Shown here: positions 47,608-55,809 of the stretch, one piece after another
How positions within the stretch are numbered: the first letter of the stretch is position 1
Layout of the letters: each line of letters starts with the position of its first letter
Source of the DNA: Sulfuricurvum sp. 17-40-25
GTDB lineage: Bacteria > Campylobacterota > Campylobacteria > Campylobacterales > Sulfurimonadaceae
Direction: 5' to 3'
Assembly (NCBI GenBank): GCA_002282015.1
Contig: NCIJ01000004.1
Location: 47,609-111,608 of the forward strand
Length of the DNA: 64,000 nucleotides
Notes under the pieces: model-generated
Told to the model about the DNA's origin: nothing
Databases searched by the model: none
Seen by the model: the letters and a program-made list of their open reading frames with translations, nothing else
Translations under genes and position numbers: made by a program

Positions 47608-47765
47608 CAGTCACACCACTCTCTTTCTTCATCCTCATCCTCTTCTTCGTCATCATAGTCGTCTTCGCAACAGGTGTCTTTGTGATCTCCAGGGATCTCT
47701 TCTTCCCACTCTTTGTCATCACCGGTCATACGTAGAGCAACCTCTACTTCATCAAATTTGTACAT
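47607..47765 (-). CDS. small acidic ORF of 52 residues between the frd genes
   Basis: The ORF starts 22 bases inside the end of the flavoprotein gene and overlaps the next small ORF by TGATG. The 52-residue product has a moderately charged first half (MYKFDEVEVALRMTGDDKEW) and an extremely acidic tail with about 13 Asp/Glu in 17 residues after a Cys-Cys pair, ending EWCD. Acidic tails with cysteines can bind metal or act as chaperone segments, but function is unknown. Coding is supported by the tight overlaps in a minus-strand operon. Confidence 0.6.
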   Translation of the reverse strand: MYKFDEVEVALRMTGDDKEWEEEIPGDHKDTCCEDDYDDEEEDEDEEREWCD

Positions 47766-49345
47766 AGTACTCCATCCTCTTTCCAAGTAATTGTCTGAGT
47801 TCCAAACAGTTCATCATCTCTGACAGGAACATCCCCACGATAATGTGCCCCTCGGCTCTCGCTTCGATTGATAGCAGAGACGACGATGATCTCTGAGAGC
47901 TCAATCTTATTGCCAAATTCGATAAACTCCACCAGATTGGTGTTGCAGATCTTTGACTTGTCTTTTGGACCCATCTGCGACAGCTCTTTTTGCATCTGTC
48001 CAATCGCATCAAGTACGCTTTGAAGTCCTTTTTCCTCACGCACCAAACCAACATTGGTATAGAAAATCTCGGCTAAGCTCTCTTGTTTCGCATAAAAATC
48101 GATTCTGTTGCTAAAAGACATTACCTCGCTGATAAAGTGAATATCTTTGGACAGTTGCCCATTCGCTATATCAGACACCGATTTTTTTTGTGCAAACACC
48201 GCCGCAGATTTTCCGCAATGACGACCGAACACTACGAGTTCCAAAAGCGAGTTCCCGCCCAGACGATTCGCTCCGTGTGTTTTGTGATTGGCACACTCAC
48301 CTACGGCAAACAAACCGCTAACGCTTGTCATACATTCATCATTGACTTCTATCCCGCCCATGCTGTAATGCGCTGCAGGCTTGATCGGGATGAGATCATG
48401 AACCGGATCGATTCCCTCATATATCTGCGCCAGTTTACGTTCCTGAGGCAGTTCATGACTGATAAACTCTTCTCCCAAATGGCGAATGTCCAAATACACA
48501 GCACCACCTGAAACAATCTCATCGTGAATCGCACGGGCAACCACATCACGAGGTCCCAGCTCATCGGTAAAACGTTCCCCTTTGGCATTGAGTAAAAATC
48601 CGCCTGCTCCACGTGCGCTTTCCGAGATCAAGATTGACGAGCTTTTGAGCGCTGTAGGATGAAACTGGATAAACTCCAAATCCGCTAACCGTGCACCCGC
48701 GCGTATCGCAGCCGCGATCCCATCGCCCGTACTGCCTACGGAGTTCGTCGAGTGTTTGCCATACAGCGCACCGTATCCACCCGTAGCCATTATCACAGCG
48801 TCCGCACGTATTTCTTCTACATCGCCGGTCGGGATATTCAAACACGTCGCACCTAACGCACGATTGCTTGCTTCATCTACGATGATATTGAGTAAAAATC
48901 GCTCATTCAAAAACGTGATACCTGCTTTGAGACATTGATCGTACAGCGTGTGCAGGAGCTTAAGTCCCGTATAGTCTTGTGCATAACACGCTCTTGGTGC
49001 TGATGCACCGCCCAAACGTCTGCGCGCTATCTCGCCCGATTCATCACGGCTATACGGCAAACCCATCGTGTTACACCAACGCACCGCATCGGGAGCATTT
49101 TCACACATAAAAGCGATCTGTTTTTCATTCCCCAAGCCTACGCTGGATTTCAACGTATCCGCAATGTGATTTGCAACCGAATCGCCCTCTCCCAAAACCG
49201 CATTCATCCCGCCCTGAGCCATCGAGGTCTGTGAACGTGTCGGAAGTGTTTTGGTCATAACGATGACCTCAGCACCTGCTTCATGAGCCGACAATGCGCT
49301 GACCAGTCCCGCACCCCCTCCACCGATAATTAATACTTTAGCCAT
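47744..49345 (-). CDS. frdA: fumarate reductase/succinate dehydrogenase flavoprotein subunit
   Basis: The start at 49345 (MAKVLIIGGGGAG) is chosen because AAGGAG precedes it and the FAD fold begins there; an upstream in-frame ATG at 49381 lacks both. The 533-residue product has the dicarboxylate site motifs 'QFHPTAL', 'ISESARGAGGFLLN', 'ELGPRDVVARAI' and 'HYSMGGIEVN', and the C-terminal FAD motif 'HGANRLGGNSLLELVVFG'. The residue that carries covalent FAD in FrdA/SdhA (His in R-S-H-T) is Gln39 here (R-S-Q-T), so FAD should be bound non-covalently. L-aspartate oxidase was considered, but the adjacent iron-sulfur gene favours a FrdA/SdhA role. Confidence 0.85.
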   Translation of the reverse strand: MAKVLIIGGGGAGLVSALSAHEAGAEVIVMTKTLPTRSQTSMAQGGMNAVLGEGDSVANHIADTLKSSVGLGNEKQIAFMCENAPDAVRWCNTMGLPYSRDESGEIARRRLGGASAPRACYAQDYTGLKLLHTLYDQCLKAGITFLNERFLLNIIVDEASNRALGATCLNIPTGDVEEIRADAVIMATGGYGALYGKHSTNSVGSTGDGIAAAIRAGARLADLEFIQFHPTALKSSSILISESARGAGGFLLNAKGERFTDELGPRDVVARAIHDEIVSGGAVYLDIRHLGEEFISHELPQERKLAQIYEGIDPVHDLIPIKPAAHYSMGGIEVNDECMTSVSGLFAVGECANHKTHGANRLGGNSLLELVVFGRHCGKSAAVFAQKKSVSDIANGQLSKDIHFISEVMSFSNRIDFYAKQESLAEIFYTNVGLVREEKGLQSVLDAIGQMQKELSQMGPKDKSKICNTNLVEFIEFGNKIELSEIIVVSAINRSESRGAHYRGDVPVRDDELFGTQTITWKEDGVLCTNLMK

Positions 49346-49411
49346 AATAGAGACTCCTTGAATAGGATGATTGTAGCACAATGGTTTTTAGGAGTTTCTC
49401 AATAGAATCAT

Positions 49412-49445
49412 TAACACATGAGTGTTAGTATTTTTAAAGTGTTAG
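49412..49445. promoter_or_regulatory. hairpin and direct repeats upstream of frdA
   Basis: TAACAC (49412-49417) pairs with GTGTTA (49422-49427) around a 4-base loop, and AGTGTTAG occurs at 49421-49428 and again at 49438-49445. The sites lie between frdA and the toxin gene upstream. They could end the toxin-antitoxin transcript or bind a regulator of frdA. Confidence 0.3.
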
Positions 49446-49460
49446 CAGTATTGTCGATAG

Positions 49461-49757
49461 TTACTCCAATCTTTTGGCTGCTTCACGATAAACGGCCATT
49501 TCATCACGTGCGGCTATCGCAATAACTTCAACGATGATAACCTCTTCGAGAATGCGGTAAACGATACGAATCCGCTTGTGATCAACATACATTTTTCGAC
49601 AACCGCCAAGATCCATCCCCAATTTATTGCCGAGAAGATCGCCAAGCTGAGGAGATTGGGCCAGTTTATTGAGCTGTTTAAATACCAAAAGACGTACACG
49701 ATGATCGAGAGCTTTGAGGTCATCTTCGACTTCAGGGAAAAATTTAATCGCGTACAT
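49461..49757 (-). CDS. RelE/ParE family toxin
   Basis: A 98-residue toxin of the RelE/ParE superfamily. The start at 49757 (MYAIKFFPEVEDDLKAL) lies within the end of the antitoxin gene (14-base overlap), the usual arrangement; an earlier ATG would lengthen the overlap. 'PQLGDLLGNKLGMDLGGCRKMYVDHKRIRIVYRI' and 'VEVIAIAARDEMAVYREAAKRL' match RelE-type mRNA interferases, with basic and aromatic residues near the C-terminus. It is paired with the Phd/YefM-like antitoxin upstream. Confidence 0.85.
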   Translation of the reverse strand: MYAIKFFPEVEDDLKALDHRVRLLVFKQLNKLAQSPQLGDLLGNKLGMDLGGCRKMYVDHKRIRIVYRILEEVIIVEVIAIAARDEMAVYREAAKRLE

Positions 49758-50049
49758 CGGCTTCATTAACACCAAAGCGATTCATCATATCATCCAATCC
49801 GATGCGTACTCCCGTATCTTTGGCTGTACGATTTTTGAGTGTTTTATAGATTTCGATATGTTCGGCCAAATCAGCAATATCTTTGAGCCGCTCATATTCC
49901 TCTATCGGCAAAACAACGAGTTCGAGTTTGTTATTTTTGGCAATGGCGATTCTCTCTTTAGCGCCATCCACCAAACTTTTAAATACAGAAGAAAAATTAC
50001 GGGCTACTTCAGTAGCAGCGATAATCTCATCACGAGCATAAGCAATCAT
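49744..50049 (-). CDS. Phd/YefM-like antitoxin
   Basis: A 101-residue protein. 'IIAATEVARNFSSVFKSLVDGAKERIAIAKNNKLELVVLPIEEYERL' (about 9-54) is the Phd/YefM DNA-binding and dimerisation fold, followed by an acidic tail that should wrap the toxin. It should neutralise the overlapping RelE-like toxin and repress its own promoter. A perfect 8-base inverted repeat lies 17 bases upstream of its start. Confidence 0.85.
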   Translation of the reverse strand: MIAYARDEIIAATEVARNFSSVFKSLVDGAKERIAIAKNNKLELVVLPIEEYERLKDIADLAEHIEIYKTLKNRTAKDTGVRIGLDDMMNRFGVNEADVRD

Positions 50050-50065
50050 AGAAGGCTCCTTCTTA

Positions 50066-50087
50066 AATACATACTATTTTATGTATT
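50066..50087. promoter_or_regulatory. inverted repeat, probable antitoxin operator
   Basis: AATACATA (50066-50073) and TATGTATT (50080-50087) are perfect reverse complements separated by six bases. The site lies directly upstream of the Phd/YefM-like antitoxin gene on the minus strand, where such antitoxins repress their own operon. Confidence 0.55.
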
Positions 50088-50195
50088 ATACTACAAACTT
50101 ATTAAAAAGTATTGATACCGTTATTAGCAAAGAACCTATTACAAAACTAGATTTTTATGCATTCCCACTCAGGAGAGTAGGAACGAGGGAAATTG

Positions 50196-50213
50196 TATGG
50201 TAAAATATGGTAA
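50196..50213. promoter_or_regulatory. tandem TATGGTAA repeats, probable RHH operator
   Basis: TATGGTAA occurs at 50196-50203 and 50206-50213, ten bases apart, so both copies face the same side of the helix. Ribbon-helix-helix repressors typically bind such helically phased short direct repeats. It lies 19 bases before the start of the RHH antitoxin gene. Confidence 0.5.
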
Positions 50214-50232
50214 TTTAATACAAGGTTGTTCC

Positions 50233-50448
50233 ATGACCAAAAAAATGACCATTACTCTTGATGAGAGCATCATCGATGAACTTTCTGAAATAGCCCATGA
50301 TCTGGGAAAAAAGAAAACGCAAGTAATCCGTGAGGCCCTCCAAGATTATTTTGATGTGCAAGCCCTCACCAAAACGGTAACCGACTACAAAATGGGCTCA
50401 CTTGAAACCATGTCACATGCTGATATGAGAAAAGCACTTGGCGTATAA
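50233..50448 (+). CDS. ribbon-helix-helix (CopG-like) antitoxin
   Basis: A 71-residue antitoxin. The start ATG at 50233 (MTKKMTITLDESIIDEL) gives the typical short RHH N-terminus; an ATG 36 bases upstream would add residues and place the operator repeats inside the gene. 'MTITLDESIIDELSEIAHDLGKKKTQVIREALQDYFD' is the RHH fold, with the tail binding the toxin. The toxin gene begins 11 bases before its stop codon. Confidence 0.85.
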   Translation: MTKKMTITLDESIIDELSEIAHDLGKKKTQVIREALQDYFDVQALTKTVTDYKMGSLETMSHADMRKALGV

Positions 50449-50695
50449 TATTCAATACGATCCCAAAGTTTTTAAACAGCTTTCCAAGCTGGATAAGAAT
50501 GATGTAAAAGCAATATTGGAAAAAATAGAAGACTTTGCGCAAGAACCAGTGCTTACGCAAATCAAAAAACTCAAAACACCCTTCGATGGAGCGTATCGTT
50601 TGCGAGCAGGAAATTATCGTGTTGTCTTTTACATTGAAAATGATTTGATGCTGATTTCCAAAGTGGCTCACCGTAAAAATGTGTATGACGTATGA
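50438..50695 (+). CDS. RelE-type toxin
   Basis: An 85-residue toxin beginning at TTG 50438 (MAYNIQYDPKVFKQLSKLD), inside the antitoxin gene. No ATG or GTG is in frame near the start. 'YRLRAGNYRVVFYIENDLMLISKVAHRKNVYD' is the RelE core and C-terminal motif. It should be an mRNA interferase inactivated by the RHH antitoxin. Its TGA overlaps the ATG of the AEC transporter gene (ATGA), so that gene is translationally coupled to the toxin. Confidence 0.85.
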   Translation: MAYNIQYDPKVFKQLSKLDKNDVKAILEKIEDFAQEPVLTQIKKLKTPFDGAYRLRAGNYRVVFYIENDLMLISKVAHRKNVYDV

Positions 50696-51603
50696 ATCTA
50701 GAAACCCTCATCTCACTTCTCGGAATCTACCTCTTCATCGCCGTGGGCTTTGGTGCCAAGTGGACGTTCAAAGATAAAATCGACGATCGTACCATCACCC
50801 TGCTCAGCGTCTATTTTTTACAAATTTTTCTCACCTTTTGGGGGCTTCTCAAGCGCCCCATCGATACCGAACTTTTACTCGCTCCATCCGTGTATCTAGC
50901 CATAACAATCATATCTCTGTTACTTATGATACCACTCTCCAAACTGCTCTTTAGCGATACCAAAGAGCGTTCCATCGCTACCGTTGCAGCACTCATCGGA
51001 AATACGGGAAACCTCGGTATCCCATTGGGAATTGCGATGTTTGGCGAGCAAAGCGTACCGTATATGACCCTCATCAATCTCGTCAATGTATTCGTTGTCT
51101 ATACCATCGGAGTTTACTACTATTCACGCGGTGAGTTCAGCGTACGTGCTTCGCTTATGAATATCCTCAAACTTCCCGTACTTTGGGCAGCTATGGTAGC
51201 GATTACTCTGAACCTCATCGGCTATCATCCAAGTGAAGCAGTGGATAAAACCCTGATGATGGGGGCCTATGCCTCGATGACAATGCAACTAGTACTGTTT
51301 GGGATTTATCTCTATGGGACAAAATTGGGAGAGATTAGCATACGATTGTCTGTTTGGGTCAGTGGCACAAAGTTCATTTTAATCCCTGCGCTTGCATGGG
51401 TTGTTCTAGGTTATGTAGATATGGAGAGCAGTGTTAAGGGGATGGTGTTTTTAGAGTTGATCGTCCCGCTGGCGGTTGCCAATGTCAATCTGGCATCGCT
51501 GTACAACTGCGCACCGCGTACCATGACGATACAGGTGTTTATCACTTCGGTGCTGTTTTTGGGGATTGCGTTTATTTTACCGTTGATTCTAAAAACGTTT
51601 TAA
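50692..51603 (+). CDS. AEC family transporter (auxin efflux carrier-like)
   Basis: A 303-residue, ten-helix membrane protein. 'ATVAALIGNTGNLGIPLGIAMFGEQSV' (about 97-123) is the conserved crossover of the AEC family, and the C-terminal 'IVPLAVANVNLASLYNC' is the second. Bacterial AEC proteins move organic acids or amino acids. It starts inside the stop codon of the toxin gene and overlaps the convergent dehydrogenase gene by 32 bases. Confidence 0.88.
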   Translation: MNLETLISLLGIYLFIAVGFGAKWTFKDKIDDRTITLLSVYFLQIFLTFWGLLKRPIDTELLLAPSVYLAITIISLLLMIPLSKLLFSDTKERSIATVAALIGNTGNLGIPLGIAMFGEQSVPYMTLINLVNVFVVYTIGVYYYSRGEFSVRASLMNILKLPVLWAAMVAITLNLIGYHPSEAVDKTLMMGAYASMTMQLVLFGIYLYGTKLGEISIRLSVWVSGTKFILIPALAWVVLGYVDMESSVKGMVFLELIVPLAVANVNLASLYNCAPRTMTIQVFITSVLFLGIAFILPLILKTF

Positions 51604-52510
51604 TATTTTCCACTGTTGCCGCGATAAGCCGCTCACGTGCTTCCACAGAAGTCCACGCGATATGGGGAGTGATATAGAGACGTTCTGTATGCTTGACGTT
51701 CAATAAGGCATGAGGAATACTCATCGGCTCTTTGACCAACACATCCAGCCCCACATAGATCGGCTTGACATCGATTATCACTGACAGAGCATCCTCATCC
51801 ACAATCCCGCCACGACCAAGATTGAGCAATACTGCCCCGTCTTTCATCTGTAACAACTCAGAGTGAGAGATGAGGTTTTCAGTAGAGGCATTGAGCGGTG
51901 CATGGATCGAGATGATATCGCTGTTCTCAATCAAACGACTCAACGTTGTTTTTTCAAACTCACTATTCTCATTTTTACCCGAGGTTGAATAATAGATCAC
52001 TTTGGCGCCAAATGCTTTTGCGATGTTGGCAACACTTCGTCCGATCTCACCCAGACCGATAATACCCCATGTCTTACCGCGCAACTCGCTAAACGAAGGA
52101 CCGATATGAGTAAACACAGCCTCTTTTTGCCATTGACCGTTTTTGACGTATTCATCGTAATAGCATGAATGCCCCATGAGATAAAAAAGCATCGAAAACG
52201 TATGCTGTACTACCGCATCGGTCGAATAACCCGCCACATTTTTGACACTGATCCCACGGCGTGCTGCCGCATCATGATCGATGTTGTTTGTCCCTGTAGC
52301 TGCTACGCAGATGAGCTTAAGCTTAGTCGCCGACTCCATTACTGCATCGCTGATCACGACTTTGTTCGTAACAATCACATCCGCTTGTGTAACTCTCTGT
52401 GCAATTTCATCTGCTGTAGTTGTTAAATAGGTCGTAACATTACCAAGCGACTCAAAGGCTTCTAACGAAGTATCCCCAAATGTCAACGTGTCTAATAAGA
52501 CTATATTCAT
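51572..52510 (-). CDS. D-2-hydroxyacid dehydrogenase, NAD-dependent
   Basis: A 312-residue dehydrogenase of the glycerate/phosphoglycerate type. The Rossmann motif '[31 protein letters not shown]' (about 147-177) is intact. The catalytic Arg lies in '[16 protein letters not shown]'-like '[16 protein letters not shown]', Glu in 'DVLVKEPM' and His in 'ITPHIAW'. The set matches HprA-like glycerate (hydroxypyruvate) reductases. It overlaps purT upstream by four bases, so both come from one minus-strand transcript. Confidence 0.88.
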   Translation of the reverse strand: MNIVLLDTLTFGDTSLEAFESLGNVTTYLTTTADEIAQRVTQADVIVTNKVVISDAVMESATKLKLICVAATGTNNIDHDAAARRGISVKNVAGYSTDAVVQHTFSMLFYLMGHSCYYDEYVKNGQWQKEAVFTHIGPSFSELRGKTWGIIGLGEIGRSVANIAKAFGAKVIYYSTSGKNENSEFEKTTLSRLIENSDIISIHAPLNASTENLISHSELLQMKDGAVLLNLGRGGIVDEDALSVIIDVKPIYVGLDVLVKEPMSIPHALLNVKHTERLYITPHIAWTSVEARERLIAATVENIKTFLESTVK

Positions 52511-53670
52511 GCGTCTTTGACCTTTTTAATCAATTTTTTCGCTTTTTTAAGTGCTTTGTTCACTTTATCAAAGACCAAGACCACTGCCATTCTTCGTCCT
52601 ACATGTGCTTCAGGTTTTCCAAAAACACGTACAAATGTCTTGGTATCAAACAGTTTATCCGCAACATTGACCACAGGCTCATGCGATTCAACGGTTGATT
52701 TAAATGCGGCACTCGCCCCATCACCGTAAAAAGTAAACCCAAGAGGCAGACCCAAAACGGCACGTACATGCAGTGCAAACTCGCTTTGACTTTGCGTAAT
52801 AAGTGTTACCATACCCGTATCATGAGGACGAGGGCTCACTTCACTGAAATAGACCTCATCGCCTTTGACAAACAACTCAACCCCAAACAATCCACGTCCG
52901 CCCAAACCATCGGTAATTGATTGCGCGATGACTTTTGAACGCTTCAATGCCTTTTTAGACATTTCCATCGGCTGCCAGCTGTAGATATAGTCGCCATCTT
53001 TTTGGATGTGCCCGATCGGCTCACAAAACACCGTCTCTTTTCCATTGCGTACCGTCAACAACGTGATCTCATAATCAAATGGGATAAACTCCTCAACGAT
53101 CAGCTCGCTTGCATCGCCGCGTGCCTCTTTGGCAATTTCCCATGAGTTTTCCAAATCAAACGGGGTTTTGGCAATACTCTGTCCATGTCCCGATGAACTC
53201 ATAACCGGCTTGATAACACACGGGAATCCCACATCTTCAGCCGCATAACACATGTCTTCATAGGTACACACAAAATGGTAACGACTTGTTTTAATCCCCA
53301 AGTCTTCTGCTGCAAAACGACGAATGTTTTTACGGTTCATGGTCTTACTCACAGCTTCCGCATTAGGGATAACACAAAACCCTTCTTCTTCCGCTATAAA
53401 TAACGCATCGATGCTGATCGCTTCAATCTCAGGCAAAATATAATCAGGCTTTTCGAGACGAATGATCTCTAATACTGCCTCTTTATCTTGCATATTGATA
53501 ACATACGATCGGTTACTTACAAGATGAGCAGGAGCATGCTCATAACGGTCCACTGCAACGACTTCGATTCCTAAGCGTTGTGCTTCGATGGCCACTTCTT
53601 TACCGAGTTCACCAGAACCCAACAGCATGATTTTTTTGGAATTGTTTTTAAGGGGTGCGCTAAAGAGCAT
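52507..53670 (-). CDS. purT: formate-dependent phosphoribosylglycinamide formyltransferase
   Basis: PurT uses formate and ATP to make formyl-GAR in purine synthesis, without folate. The 387 residues match the E. coli enzyme (392). '[40 protein letters not shown]' opens the preATP-grasp domain; the ATP-grasp domain has '[15 protein letters not shown]' and '[27 protein letters not shown]' with the metal-binding acidic pair; 'RRMAVVL' is near the end. The dehydrogenase gene overlaps its last codons. Confidence 0.95.
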   Translation of the reverse strand: MLFSAPLKNNSKKIMLLGSGELGKEVAIEAQRLGIEVVAVDRYEHAPAHLVSNRSYVINMQDKEAVLEIIRLEKPDYILPEIEAISIDALFIAEEEGFCVIPNAEAVSKTMNRKNIRRFAAEDLGIKTSRYHFVCTYEDMCYAAEDVGFPCVIKPVMSSSGHGQSIAKTPFDLENSWEIAKEARGDASELIVEEFIPFDYEITLLTVRNGKETVFCEPIGHIQKDGDYIYSWQPMEMSKKALKRSKVIAQSITDGLGGRGLFGVELFVKGDEVYFSEVSPRPHDTGMVTLITQSQSEFALHVRAVLGLPLGFTFYGDGASAAFKSTVESHEPVVNVADKLFDTKTFVRVFGKPEAHVGRRMAVVLVFDKVNKALKKAKKLIKKVKDA

Positions 53671-53775
53671 GAGAATAGCCTTGCGTAAAATTTAGTTAGT
53701 ATTATTGTATCACAGGGATGGTAATGAGTTTGTTACAAAGAGGGAAATTAAGAAGGAAAAACAAGAGGGGTAACC

Positions 53776-53793
53776 CAAGCGCCGAAGCGCTTG
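53776..53793 (-). terminator. hairpin with UUCG loop downstream of rpsU
   Basis: On the minus strand CAAGCGC and GCGCTTG form a 7-base-pair stem closed by a UUCG tetraloop, three bases after the rpsU stop codon. A T-tract (TTTTT) follows only 13 bases later, so it is a weak intrinsic terminator or an RNA-stabilising 3' hairpin. Confidence 0.5.
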
Positions 53794-53796
53794 AAA

Positions 53797-54009
53797 TTAC
53801 AGGCGAGATTCGTAACGTCGCATCATGTACAAACGTTTTAACATCTTCTTGCGAGCGCTGATTTTGAACTGTTTACGTTTTTCAGTCTCCGTAACGTGGT
53901 TACGACGAGCACGAGCTTCAGTAACAACCAGATTACGATCTGTTTGTTTCTTAAAGCGACGGTATGCAGCATCAAAGTTATCATCTTGGCGTAAGATAAT
54001 TCCAGGCAT
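53797..54009 (-). CDS. rpsU: ribosomal protein S21
   Basis: A 70-residue basic ribosomal protein of the small subunit. '[36 protein letters not shown]' is the S21 start, with the standard arginine- and lysine-rich C-terminal helix. It is needed for early initiation steps, binding near the anti-Shine-Dalgarno part of 16S rRNA. The usual rpsU-dnaG-rpoD operon is not seen here: dnaG is 3 kb away on the other strand. Confidence 0.97.
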   Translation of the reverse strand: MPGIILRQDDNFDAAYRRFKKQTDRNLVVTEARARRNHVTETEKRKQFKISARKKMLKRLYMMRRYESRL

Positions 54010-54130
54010 TCACATCACCTACTTTCTATTTAAAATTTTCGAACCGCAATTATAACACAGTTAAACTAATTTTAAGCCTTATCATAGGATATTATGGAAC
54101 TAAACTTCGAATTATGTATAAGGCTTTTGA

Positions 54131-55795
54131 ATGACACCTAAAAAATCGTTAATGTGGCTTGTCTTCTCTGGGATGATGATTCCTCCTATGGGATGGCTAT
54201 TTTTACTCTCCTATTCTTCCCTCTTTACGTTTGATCAACTAGTTCAAATTGTACTTTCATGGTCAATGTTAGGGTATATGGTCATTGCAACCGCTGCTAT
54301 GCTTATTGGATTTTCCAACAAATTTACACTACTTGAAGAACTTCTACAGAGTAAGCCTAAGGAGGATGGAACAGTTCAATTGATCGGAAAAATTCCCTAT
54401 TACTTTTTGATGGGACAAATGGTATACAACCTCTTTGGTCCTGCAGTGGTCTTATGGGGAAAACCGTTTATGAATATTGAGCGTTTTGTATTGGCTGAAT
54501 TGGCCGTATTACCTTTGCTGTTTTTATTCATCATCCCCGTTTTTATCCTCTTTGTCCAAAAGCTCGAAACATGGGTCAACCCGGTTCCGCTCAATACCCG
54601 CTATCCATTTATCTCCTTTGGTAAGAAAATGCTCCTCTCGCTTTTTACCACGATTATCGGGAGCAGTACACTGCTCGTATTGCTGAATGTTATTTTGCTC
54701 TATACCAACCCTTCTATCACGCTGCACGATCTGATACTCAAAAATCTTATCGTAGCCTCTATCGGGATCACCATATCTGCTATTAATATCGCATTGCTTA
54801 TATCCCAAGTCACCAAGCCCGTTACCAGTCTTACCCACAAACTAAGCACCGACTTATACGATCTTACTAAATCTTTTTGTGTTGTCAGTCGAGATGAAAC
54901 AGGTACGATGGCTCATTCGCTGGCTCAATTTTTAAGTGCTATTGAAAATTCAACAGGACATTCCAAAAAAATCGCAACCGACAATCTCTCTGCCGCTCAG
55001 AATCTGCAAACCTTGTCCGAAGAGATCAAACAGCGTGTTCACACTGAAAATGCTATTGCCGCTACTTCTACCAAAAACGCTCGCTCTATCCAAGTGATTG
55101 TGGAGCAGGGAGTTCGTGATTTTGCAGATACACAGGAAAATATGGATTATGCATTTTCACAGTTACGTAACGGACGTCAAGAAGTGGAATCCCTACTCTC
55201 TACCATCAACCACAGTGCCGAATTGGAAGAAGAGTTGAGCCAGAAAATGGAACATCTAAACTCCGAAGCGTCCCAAGTCAAAAGTATTCTCCAAGTCATC
55301 GGTGATATCGCCGATCAAACCAACCTTTTGGCACTCAATGCCGCCATCGAGGCTGCCCGAGCAGGAGAACACGGTCGTGGCTTTGCTGTTGTTGCCGATG
55401 AAGTGCGAAAACTCGCAGAACGTACCCAAAAAAGCCTCGTCGAGATCAACGCAACCATTAATGTTATCGTTCAAAACATCTCCGATGCAACCGAGCAAAT
55501 GCGCCAAAATATCGATGCTATGGGAAATGTAACCGCTATCTCAGATAAAGTTGATCGTAACATCAATGAAACCGTAGTGGCAATGGAAAAAACCGCTCAA
55601 CTCACCGCACAAAGTGTTGAAAACTCTAAATCGATTGCGGAACATATCCAATCCATGCTGGGGCAAATCGAATCCCTTAGCTCCATTGCCAATCTCAATG
55701 AATCCTCGGTGGGAGATCTCTCAAAAATAGCCAAAGCAATCGCCGATTCCGCTGACAGTCTTCATCGTCAACTGGGACAATTCAAGACACATTGA
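54131..55795 (+). CDS. methyl-accepting chemotaxis protein with a six-helix membrane domain
   Basis: A 554-residue chemoreceptor. The first 240 residues form about six membrane helices (near 8-28, 38-60, 90-105, 115-140, 172-195, 205-225) with almost no periplasmic domain. A short HAMP-like linker follows, then the signalling domain with the invariant '[39 protein letters not shown]' (about 395-433). The signal is probably something in the membrane, such as redox state, or a lipophilic molecule. The phospholipase gene starts 14 bases after its stop, so the two are likely cotranscribed. Confidence 0.92.
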   Translation: MTPKKSLMWLVFSGMMIPPMGWLFLLSYSSLFTFDQLVQIVLSWSMLGYMVIATAAMLIGFSNKFTLLEELLQSKPKEDGTVQLIGKIPYYFLMGQMVYNLFGPAVVLWGKPFMNIERFVLAELAVLPLLFLFIIPVFILFVQKLETWVNPVPLNTRYPFISFGKKMLLSLFTTIIGSSTLLVLLNVILLYTNPSITLHDLILKNLIVASIGITISAINIALLISQVTKPVTSLTHKLSTDLYDLTKSFCVVSRDETGTMAHSLAQFLSAIENSTGHSKKIATDNLSAAQNLQTLSEEIKQRVHTENAIAATSTKNARSIQVIVEQGVRDFADTQENMDYAFSQLRNGRQEVESLLSTINHSAELEEELSQKMEHLNSEASQVKSILQVIGDIADQTNLLALNAAIEAARAGEHGRGFAVVADEVRKLAERTQKSLVEINATINVIVQNISDATEQMRQNIDAMGNVTAISDKVDRNINETVVAMEKTAQLTAQSVENSKSIAEHIQSMLGQIESLSSIANLNESSVGDLSKIAKAIADSADSLHRQLGQFKTH

Positions 55796-55809
55796 GCTAC
55801 TATAGTGTC

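Noticed and set aside
47477..47617. Target-site duplication of a small mobile insertion between the frd genes
   Set aside because: The 17-base repeats coincide with stop/start overlaps and the enclosed segment is an open frame, so coupled small genes are more likely.
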